Source: Deltaproteobacteria bacterium (GTDB lineage: Bacteria > Desulfobacterota > Desulfomonilia > Desulfomonilales > Desulfomonilaceae). Taken from it: 64,000 bases of DNA. The stretch covers positions 1-64,000 of the forward strand of contig VGSG01000005.1 in the NCBI GenBank assembly GCA_016875095.1. The letters are read 5' to 3'. A program made the position numbers and the translations under genes. The notes under the pieces are model-generated. The model worked only from the letters and a program-made list of their open reading frames with translations, was not told the DNA's origin and ran no database searches. Position 1 is the first letter of the stretch, and each line of letters begins with the position of its first letter. This document shows positions 1-6,684 of the stretch, one piece after another.

Positions 1-510
1 TACAATTATCATCCGAGATTCTGGCCAGCCACGGTAAAGCGTTTTCGGGATCATTACCGCTTGGCGGAGAACGCCGCGGTGCTCGACGTGGGCTGCGCGA
101 AAGGCTACATGCTCCACGATTTCAAGAAACTCATGCCTAACCTAACGGTTGCCGGGATCGACATATCTCCGTACGCAATCGAAAACGCAAAGGAAACGGT
201 GAAAGCTTTCCTGCGCGTGGGCAACGCAATCAAGCTGGATTTTCCGGACAGCTCCTTTGATCTGGTGATCTCCATCAACACCGTCCATAACCTACGCCTG
301 GAAGAATGCAAACAAGCGCTAAAAGAAATACAACGGGTGACTCGCAAGCACGCTTTCATCACGGTTGACGCATGGCGCAACGAAGAAGAACGCGCAAGCC
401 TGCTCAAATGGAACCTCACCGCGCTCACATACATGCACGTCGACGACTGGAAGAAGCTATTCCGAGAGGTCGGTTACGCAGGCGATTATTATTGGTTCAT
501 CGCGGAATAG
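1..510 (+). CDS. Class I SAM-dependent methyltransferase (5' partial)
   Basis: The frame is open from the first base of the window, so the N-terminus lies outside. The visible 169 residues contain the SAM-binding glycine motif LDVGCAKG (DNA near 81-105), a following acidic strand end (AGIDIS) and a Methyltransf_11-like core with LVISINTVHN, where the fourth strand of a Rossmann-fold methyltransferase is expected. A TTG at 61 could be read as a start, but in-frame coding continues upstream and the glycine motif would then sit too near the N-terminus, so a left-truncated gene is preferred. Only about 35 bp separate it from the radical SAM gene, suggesting one transcript. The substrate cannot be deduced; small molecules or surface glycans are usual for such neighbours. 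Confidence 0.85.
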   Translation, partial: YNYHPRFWPATVKRFRDHYRLAENAAVLDVGCAKGYMLHDFKKLMPNLTVAGIDISPYAIENAKETVKAFLRVGNAIKLDFPDSSFDLVISINTVHNLRLEECKQALKEIQRVTRKHAFITVDAWRNEEERASLLKWNLTALTYMHVDDWKKLFREVGYAGDYYWFIAE

Positions 511-546
511 GGCCTGGCCTGCGACCAAAGCTGTAAAGATAGTTTG

Positions 547-1953
547 ATGAAGGTCTTTCTGACATTTCCTAATCTCCGCTGGACAAAGGATGATCCCAAC
601 ACGGTCTGGATAGTTCATCCTTATAATCTCTGTTTGCTTGCCGCGGTGATCGAGCAGGAACATGACGTGAGCATATTGGACGCAAACGTTTCTAATATGA
701 CCCGCGAACAATTCGCTTCAGAGGTGGCTCGACATAGGCCCGACCTGGTCGGCGTCAGCGTGATGACCGACGAGTACGGCTTTTCAGGTCATGAAGCGGC
801 GAGATTAGTTAAAGAAGTGGACCCGAGCATCATCACCGTGATGGGTGGCGTGTACCCTACGGTGAACGCAGATAAGGTCGCAAACGATCCAAATGTTGAT
901 TATGTGGCTGTTGGAGAAGGGGAACAAACCTTCCCGAGGCTCCTGCGAGCGCTGGAAGGCCGTGAGGACTTCCCGGAGCGAGGTTTTGCGTTCCGACGGG
1001 ACGGAAAAATTATCGTATTGCCGCGAGCAGACTTGATACAGGATCTGGACGCGATTCCTCGGCCCGCGTACCACAAAGTGGATTTCATGCAATACGCGAT
1101 GAATGACGGCCGCGCGTCTATTGATTCTCCACCTGAATTTCCCTATGCGCGGATGTTTACATCCAGAGGATGCCCCATCGGATGCGTATTTTGCGAGGTC
1201 GAGTCAATCTCCGGCAAGAAATTCAGACCTCGAAGCCCGGAGAATGTTGTCAATGAGCTCCTGTGGCTCAAAGAAACATATGGGATCCGTTCGGTGGTTT
1301 TTGATGACGACAACTTCTATGTGAACCGCAAACGAGCCGGCCGGATCTTTGATTTAATGATCTCTCGGGACCTCGGCCTGAAATGGAACGCAATCGCGGT
1401 TCCGGTCTTCTATCTCACTGAAGAGCTCCTGGAGTTGATGCGCGCCAGCGGATGCAATTTCATCGATCTTGCCATCGAATCGGGTGTGGAACGCGTGCTG
1501 AAGCAAATCATTCACAAACCGGTTAAACTCGATTTTGCGAAAAAGGTCATCAATAAGGCCAAGAGCCTCGGTATCAACGTGTCGTGCAATTTCGTCATAG
1601 GTTTTCCCGGTGAAACCTGGAATGAAATCAGACAAACACTGAAGTTCGCGGAAGAGATAGACGTAGATTACGTGAAGATATTCATCGCGACACCCCTGCC
1701 CAGGACTCGCCTTTGGAATATCTGTGAAGAAGGCGGTTATATGGAGCCGGGCAGCTTGGATTGGCGCCACGGCCGCATCCGAACCCATGAATTCGCGCCC
1801 CGTGACCTGGCGATCTTGCGCGCGTACGAATGGGATCGCATTAATTTCAGCAGCGCCGCCAAGCGCGAGAAGATCGCACGGCTGATGAAAATGTCCCCGG
1901 AAGAGCTGGACAAGATCCGACGTGACACGCGGTTGGCTCTGGAGCTGCACTAG
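547..1953 (+). CDS. B12-binding domain radical SAM protein
   Basis: The N-terminal ~150 residues form a cobalamin-binding-like Rossmann domain (DLVGVSVMTDEYG, VMGGVYPT, YVAVGEGEQTFP). A radical SAM core follows, with the 4Fe-4S motif CPIGCVFC (Cys209, 213 and 216 from the ATG at 547), a glutamate-containing strand (DLAIESGVERVL) and FVIGFPGET, all typical of the Elp3/MiaB-like fold used by B12 radical SAM enzymes. A TTG lies one codon before the ATG; the ATG is chosen. The 468 residues fit the family. Members methylate unreactive carbons or carry out other radical chemistry on lipids, glycans and natural products. The adjoining methyltransferase and dehydrogenase suggest a biosynthetic cluster continuing to the left. 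The exact reaction is unknown. Confidence 0.92.
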   Translation: MKVFLTFPNLRWTKDDPNTVWIVHPYNLCLLAAVIEQEHDVSILDANVSNMTREQFASEVARHRPDLVGVSVMTDEYGFSGHEAARLVKEVDPSIITVMGGVYPTVNADKVANDPNVDYVAVGEGEQTFPRLLRALEGREDFPERGFAFRRDGKIIVLPRADLIQDLDAIPRPAYHKVDFMQYAMNDGRASIDSPPEFPYARMFTSRGCPIGCVFCEVESISGKKFRPRSPENVVNELLWLKETYGIRSVVFDDDNFYVNRKRAGRIFDLMISRDLGLKWNAIAVPVFYLTEELLELMRASGCNFIDLAIESGVERVLKQIIHKPVKLDFAKKVINKAKSLGINVSCNFVIGFPGETWNEIRQTLKFAEEIDVDYVKIFIATPLPRTRLWNICEEGGYMEPGSLDWRHGRIRTHEFAPRDLAILRAYEWDRINFSSAAKREKIARLMKMSPEELDKIRRDTRLALELH

Positions 1954-2154
1954 GGGGGCTTGGGAATCTATGAGGTTTTGGAAGAGCTGCCGAGGAGAGC
2001 GAACAAAAAGGCCCTCCCCGGACCCCTCCCCATGAACTCCTATACTTTCAATCCTTCAAGGTTCAGATATCGTCGAGATACTACGGAGGCAACCCAGTCC
2101 GCCTGCGCATAAGCTCCGCACTTTGGGGTAGGAGCAGGCTCATTAAGTGGTTGT

Positions 2155-3216
2155 ATGACGGAAGTAATCGCAGAAACACGGGCCGCGGCTCTGTTCAAGA
2201 CCGGAGAGCCCCTACGCATTATTACGCTGGGAATCCCTCGGCTCAAGCCGGGGCAGGCGCTCGTGGATCTTGCATACAGCGGGCTTTGCCACACTCAGGT
2301 GCTCGAAGTCCGTGGAAAGCGGGGGCCTGATGCATTCCTGCCCCACGCGCTCGGGCACGAAGGCTCGGGAATGGTTACACAGGTAGGCGAAGGCGTAACC
2401 AAGGTCCGACCGGGTGACCGCGTTGTGGTCTCGTGGATCAAGGGGACCGGCGCGGACGTGGCCTCCACCATCTATTCAAGCGCTGACGGGCCCATTAATT
2501 CCGGCGCGGTGGGCACATTCATGGAACAAACCGTCACCTGCGAGAACCGGGTCACACCTATCCCTGATTCCATGCCGTTTAGAGAAGCCGGACTCCTCGG
2601 ATGCGCGGTCCCTACCGGTATGGGCGCGGTTTTGAACTCCGCGCAATTGAAGCCTGGCAACAGTCTGGCAGTGTTCGGTATGGGGGGCGTAGGGCTCAGC
2701 GCGGTTATGGGAGGCCAATTAGCGCTTGCCGAGCCGATCATCGCGATAGACATCGACCAGGAGAAGTTGGCGCTGGCTCGGAAGCTCGGGGCCGCCCATG
2801 TGGTGAACGCGCGCGAGGTTGATCCGCTGACCGCTGTGCTCGATTTGACCGGAGGTCGCGGGGTTGATTGCGCGGTTGAGGCGGTAGGGAAATCAGAGAC
2901 TATGGAGACAGCGTTTCGTTCGGTCCGCAACCAGGGTGGTCTATGCGTTCTTGCGGGGAATCTGCCTCACGGCGGACACATGAAGATCGATCCGTTTGAT
3001 TTGATCAGAGGCAAGAGGATCATAGGCACCTGGGGCGGCGAAACTTCCCCTGATCGGGACATCCCCCGTTACGCGGAGCTTTTCTGCTCGGGCAAACTGA
3101 AGCTGGACCTGCTCGTGAGCAAGGAGTACTCACTGGAAGAGATCAACCAGGCCATTGACGACCTGGAACAAGGCACGCTCGGCCGGCCGCTCATCGCGCT
3201 GGGCCGGCGCGCTTGA
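2155..3216 (+). CDS. Zinc-dependent alcohol dehydrogenase family protein (MDR superfamily)
   Basis: A 353-residue medium-chain dehydrogenase/reductase with an N-terminal GroES-like catalytic domain (GLCHTQ, then LGHEGSG) and a Rossmann NAD(P) domain (FGMGGVGLSAVMG, then a strand ending in IAIDID). The expected catalytic zinc ligands are visible: Cys in GLCHTQ, His in GHEG and Cys in LLGCAVPTGMGA. The cysteine-rich lobe that holds the structural zinc in horse-liver-type enzymes is not: the segment after GDRVVVSWIKGTGAD has no CxxCxxC pattern. It is separated by 200 bp from the radical SAM gene on the same strand, so co-function is possible but not certain. It probably oxidises or reduces an alcohol/aldehyde carbon of a small metabolite or sugar. 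Confidence 0.88.
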   Translation: MTEVIAETRAAALFKTGEPLRIITLGIPRLKPGQALVDLAYSGLCHTQVLEVRGKRGPDAFLPHALGHEGSGMVTQVGEGVTKVRPGDRVVVSWIKGTGADVASTIYSSADGPINSGAVGTFMEQTVTCENRVTPIPDSMPFREAGLLGCAVPTGMGAVLNSAQLKPGNSLAVFGMGGVGLSAVMGGQLALAEPIIAIDIDQEKLALARKLGAAHVVNAREVDPLTAVLDLTGGRGVDCAVEAVGKSETMETAFRSVRNQGGLCVLAGNLPHGGHMKIDPFDLIRGKRIIGTWGGETSPDRDIPRYAELFCSGKLKLDLLVSKEYSLEEINQAIDDLEQGTLGRPLIALGRRA

Positions 3217-3257
3217 TCTCAGATAGATTCGAAAGTTTGCTTTGGCCTCACCACCGC

Positions 3258-3887
3258 TCACCGATCAATGCGTCCGGCCCGGGTATACGGCACAAACGCT
3301 GGTGTTTGTTCGCGATATTGGACGTATCTTTCCCCGAATTTTCTCAGGAGGCGGCCCTCTTCCATGCGTGCGCCGATGAGCAGGTACGCGCAGAGTATTG
3401 CGCTGATGACGATATCGGTGTCACGCAAATCCCGCACCCACAGCATCACTATGCCCGCGGCGAATTGTGGATGCCTCACGATCCCATAAATTCCCCAGGT
3501 AACCAGATCTCCTTCCCAATCTCTCTTCCTCTTTGAACCCAGCCCCAACGCCCTCAAGCCGAGGAAAGCCCATCCATCCAAAAGCCTGGCAGTGAGCCAG
3601 AAGACGATGAAGCCACCGGTCCAGACCGCGACAGGGACCAGCTTCCAGCACCCCTGCCACTCGATTATGCTCAGTTCGTTCCCTCTTGGAGTGAGCTTCG
3701 ACGCGGCTATCAGCGTCGCCACCGCCGCGATATTGTAAACAAGCCTGTAGTAAGGCCCTATGCTCGTTTCCAGGATGCCGGTCCGCTCTATGAGCCCTTC
3801 GCTGTTGAAAAGAGAGTGTTGCACGCACCAGACTGCCCAAATCAGGGTCACCAGACCTAATCTCATGATACTGTCATAGTCCGACAT
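3258..3887 (-). CDS. Membrane methyltransferase of the isoprenylcysteine carboxyl methyltransferase-like family
   Basis: Several hydrophobic segments (LGLVTLIWAVWCV, YNIAAVATLIAAS, VAVWTGGFIVFWL, ISAILCAYLLIGA) are followed by the C-terminal signature of ICMT/PEMT-like and NnrU-like integral membrane methyltransferases: GIYGIVRHPQ, then EEGRLLRKFGERYVQYREQTPAFVP. In that superfamily this region binds SAM at the membrane surface. The ATG at 3887 follows AGGAAAG and is preferred to an upstream in-frame start at 3920. The gene converges on the dehydrogenase with a short gap. The substrate is unknown; bacterial homologues methylate membrane-associated small molecules, and most are uncharacterised. 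Confidence 0.82.
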   Translation of the reverse strand: MSDYDSIMRLGLVTLIWAVWCVQHSLFNSEGLIERTGILETSIGPYYRLVYNIAAVATLIAASKLTPRGNELSIIEWQGCWKLVPVAVWTGGFIVFWLTARLLDGWAFLGLRALGLGSKRKRDWEGDLVTWGIYGIVRHPQFAAGIVMLWVRDLRDTDIVISAILCAYLLIGARMEEGRLLRKFGERYVQYREQTPAFVPYTRAGRIDR

Positions 3888-4052
3888 GAATCTTTCCTGT
3901 ATGAAACCCAACCCTGCCACTCAGGCTCATCCGCCTATGTATCGGGCGCAACAACGGCGCTATCTAACCGAAGCACGCGACCTTTCGGGAGCGCGTTTGG
4001 CAACGGCCCACGGACCGGGTTATGATATCATGGTGTTCTTATCAGCGGAGAC

Positions 4053-4778
4053 ATGACTGTGCCCGTGGTGATAAAGTGGTTCCCACCTTCCTGGCTCCAG
4101 ATCAAGGGCGAAGGGCTGATCCTGTACATCGACCCCGCTTACTTGCGAACTTATTTCGCCGATTACGCTCAGAGAATTGAATTCAGCAAGTGGCCGGACC
4201 CGATCGACGGCCTGCCGGAGGAACTGGAACCCGCGGATATCATCCTTGTGACCCATCACCACAAAGATCACGTCAAACGGCCCACCGTCAATCGACTGAG
4301 ACGGCCCGACACGACAATCTTAGCGCCCGAGCGATGCGTCAAAGAGCTGGGAGCGGTAGCGACCGGGGCGCTGGTCAGTCCCGGAAAGAACTTCAATCTT
4401 CGGGGGGTCGGCATACGGGCCGTTGATGCGTATAACACCGCGTCGGGAAGCTCCACCCGTAAGACACATCACCGCGGGGAGGGAGTGGGGTACGTTGTGA
4501 CCGTGGGAGGGAAGACCATTTATCACGCGGGCGATACGGATTATATCTCGGAGATGAGAGAGCTAGGCCCGATCGATGCGGCGTTTCTGCCCATAGGAGG
4601 CGCTTTTACCATGAATCTTGAGGAGGCGATAGACGCGGCTCTGACAATTAGACCCAAAGTGGTCGTCCCCATACATCGGTTCAAGGCGGATCCGGGAGAG
4701 TTCAAGCGTCGGCTGGAAGCAAACTCTGATATTCAGGTTGCGCCCCTTCGCATTGGAGAGGCCGTTTGCTTGTCATGA
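4053..4778 (+). CDS. MBL-fold metal-dependent hydrolase (UlaG/UPF0173-like)
   Basis: A metallo-beta-lactamase-fold protein of 241 residues. The metal-binding motif appears as THHHKDHVK, and further ligands are in YHAGDTDYISEMRELGPIDAAFLPIGG (given here as two halves: YHAGDTDY, and the later FLPIGG) and VVPIHRF. This set, including the LPIGG block, matches the L-ascorbate-6-phosphate lactonase/UPF0173 branch. It is cytoplasmic, with no signal peptide. The start is ATG 4053; an upstream AGCGGAG could serve as ribosome site. It stands alone between divergent or convergent neighbours, so context gives no substrate, and a lactonase or phosphoesterase role is only a family-level guess. Confidence 0.88.
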   Translation: MTVPVVIKWFPPSWLQIKGEGLILYIDPAYLRTYFADYAQRIEFSKWPDPIDGLPEELEPADIILVTHHHKDHVKRPTVNRLRRPDTTILAPERCVKELGAVATGALVSPGKNFNLRGVGIRAVDAYNTASGSSTRKTHHRGEGVGYVVTVGGKTIYHAGDTDYISEMRELGPIDAAFLPIGGAFTMNLEEAIDAALTIRPKVVVPIHRFKADPGEFKRRLEANSDIQVAPLRIGEAVCLS

Positions 4779-4906
4779 GGCGGCCTTGATGCTCGCAGGC
4801 CATTTCGACCAAAACTCCCGTGAAAATAATTGTGAATAGCGTGGGGGGGCTCATGCCGCGGGGCAATCGATCCTGCCGTGTTAGAATCCGATTTCCGAGC
4901 AAACCA

Positions 4907-5218
4907 CTATTCGGCCCCCGATTCCGAAGGTGTCGACGATGTGCGGCCCCGATCTTTCCTCGAAGAATTTCGTGCTGAACGCGCATGTTTGATCCGCATG
5001 GTGAGTTCGCGGCCTAAAGCAAAGCTGGAGCGTTTGAAGATCTCCCCGCCAGGCTGGCCGAACTTCCTGCGCGCCAGGACTCCGCTCTGTTTCACCTCTT
5101 CCAGCAGCGCCTTTCCCATTTCATTAATTCTTCGCTCCGCAGCAGCCAGGCAGAGGATGACTTGCTCGGTATCGTCATTCTTGCGCCAACATCGGGTGTA
5201 TCTGGTTTCATCTTCCAT
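4907..5218 (-). CDS. Hypothetical protein, 103 residues
   Basis: I do not recognise this protein. It begins MEDETRYTRCW and carries a central charged helical stretch (AAAERRINEMGKALLEEV), then a basic, Ser/Arg-rich tail without obvious fold (SARNSSRKDRG). There is no signal peptide or membrane segment. It lies downstream of, and in the same direction as, the DUF4242-like genes, separated by about 116 bp, so it may be the last gene of that group. Overlapping long frames on the opposite strand lack protein-like composition and were judged to be shadows. Moderate support only. Confidence 0.45.
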   Translation of the reverse strand: MEDETRYTRCWRKNDDTEQVILCLAAAERRINEMGKALLEEVKQSGVLARRKFGQPGGEIFKRSSFALGRELTMRIKHARSARNSSRKDRGRTSSTPSESGAE

Positions 5219-5334
5219 AGGGCGCCGTCCTCACCGCTCTGCTCTCTTTTTCTTGCGCGCGTTTATGCCCTGCTCATCGTATCACTTACACCGATGGTTC
5301 GCATCTCCTGATGGGGCCCCTCTCGCGAGCACAG

Positions 5335-5598
5335 CTAGTCTTCACGCCATCTCCACTCGCTGGGCGTGGTTAATTGCACCGGGATTATCTCATCCCAGCC
5401 GACGCCATGGTCTCGGAACACCTGTTCCAGCGTACCCGGGTCCGGCGCGTCCCACCAGCAGAAGCGGGTGGCATAATCAGGCGTGTACCAGGTCTTTACC
5501 CAGACAGCGCGTCGCTCCTGCGCAAGAACAATCCATCGGGCCTCGGTCTTTTCTTTCGGCGTTGGCGGATCACGGTGAATGGACAGATAATGAGGCAT
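5335..5598 (-). CDS. DUF4242-like small protein
   Basis: An 87-residue protein starting MPHYLSIHRD after a good ribosome site (AGGAAAGAGACC-ATG). Its whole length aligns by eye with the N-terminal domain of the next gene upstream: MPxxLxIH, then a W-containing middle, F/YCxWxAPxxxTxEQxFRD, GxxWxEI and a C-terminal SxWRW/RLW. The F-x-CWWDAPD segment and ferredoxin-like length resemble DUF4242/SCO4226-type proteins, some of which bind nickel or act as small enzymes. The gap to the paralogue is 42 bp, indicating an operon. The biochemical role is unknown. Confidence 0.72.
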   Translation of the reverse strand: MPHYLSIHRDPPTPKEKTEARWIVLAQERRAVWVKTWYTPDYATRFCWWDAPDPGTLEQVFRDHGVGWDEIIPVQLTTPSEWRWRED

Positions 5599-5640
5599 GG
5601 TCTCTTCCTTTCCTGTCCGGAAGACTGCCCGGTTACTTCG

Positions 5641-6183
5641 TCAGTACTCGAACCGCTCGCCCTCTTCCGCCTTCACCTGTTGGAAGAAGTTGCACATGGC
5701 GCAGTCTGTCAGTTTTCGGGCCATATCTCCTTGCACTTCCCCGCCACAGTAGGTGCCCGCAACTCGCCAGCAGTACCGCCCGGCGAAGATGCCTCGATTC
5801 CTCCCCCAGTGGCTCGAATCAATTGCCGCCGGACAAACACCCTTGTCCTCTCCGCCCTTTCCACCAAGTTCCCGCCCGCACTGTGCGGCTTCCCAGCAAT
5901 TCTGCATGCGTTTCGGGGACTCGAGTTCCCACAGTCTCCAGCGCGAAGACTTGGTCACGCCCACTTCCAGAATTTCCTTCCATTTAATGCCAAGATCGCG
6001 GAAGATCTGTTCGATGGTCTCCTTATTCGGGGCTTCCCACTCGCAGTACCGCTTCCCCAATTCCACGTTGTAAAGGGTCATTCGCCAGTCGGCTCTTGGA
6101 TCCCTCGACAGCTCCGCCCATCTCGATTCGAGAGTGATCCGGTCCACATTATTCTCTATGTGTATGGTCAAAAACGTGGGCAT
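5641..6183 (-). CDS. DUF4242-like domain fused to a two-CW cysteine domain
   Basis: This is a 180-residue protein with two parts. Residues 1-~88 (MPTFLTIHIEN ... RYCEWEAPNKETIEQIFRD) are paralogous to the 87-residue protein encoded just downstream. Residues ~95-180 carry the two-CW pattern: NCWEAAQCGRELGG, VCPAA, YCWRVAGTYCGGEVQG, then CAMCNFF. That cysteine arrangement recurs in delta-proteobacterial signalling and regulatory proteins and is presumed to bind metal or an Fe-S centre, or sense redox state. The start is the ATG at 6183 after AGGAGAG; an extended in-frame start at 6276 is rejected because the extra 31 residues are unlike the paralogue. It is likely co-transcribed with the 87-residue gene. 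Confidence 0.8.
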   Translation of the reverse strand: MPTFLTIHIENNVDRITLESRWAELSRDPRADWRMTLYNVELGKRYCEWEAPNKETIEQIFRDLGIKWKEILEVGVTKSSRWRLWELESPKRMQNCWEAAQCGRELGGKGGEDKGVCPAAIDSSHWGRNRGIFAGRYCWRVAGTYCGGEVQGDMARKLTDCAMCNFFQQVKAEEGERFEY

Positions 6184-6684
6184 GGCGCTTTCTCTCCTAG
6201 CAAATTTTCGGTGTGATACTATGTTTAGCCAAGCTGCCCACGCCAACGTGTAACAACACGCCGGCGCCGTAATCAAAGAGCGCTTTTTAACAAGATTTGG
6301 CGGCCTTAGCCGGCCCGGTCCCGCTCAGCCACAGGATCACGCGGGCTAAAGCCGATGCAGAATCGTTTTCAGATAACATACCGTGAAGAATTGGTGGGGC
6401 ATGGGCCGGCCGCCTACGAAAGCCGCGCTTTCCAGACCTCGAATGAGAGGACAGGAGCGAACGAGACCTGTCTTATCATTTCGGTCACGTTCGGCAAAGA
6501 AAATAGTAGCAACTCGTGTAAAGTCTCGCAAGGCTTTCATAGGAAATTAGTCAAGATAATCACCCGCGCCGCTTTTCAGGAACCTGCGCCTTTTACACTC
6601 GCGACATCAAATACCCTGAGATCGTTGATGATTCGCGAGTTCCCCAGCCAGTCTTTCAAAACCTCCTAAGCCTTGGAAGAATTC
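6184..6684. other. Intergenic region, no supported gene
   Basis: Five hundred bases between the 3' end of the Tal-Pgi gene (which runs leftward) and the start of the two-CW gene. It must hold the promoter of the latter. Open frames of 64 and 104 codons occur here on opposite strands but lack ribosome sites and plausible protein composition. No strong terminator hairpin with a T-run is evident. Confidence 0.5.

Noticed and set aside
4878-5987. Long plus-strand open frame of 369 codons opposite the DUF4242-like genes
   Set aside because: Arg/Ser/Pro-rich composition, no ribosome site, and antisense to genes with clear paralogy and ribosome sites. Treated as a shadow frame in GC-rich sequence.
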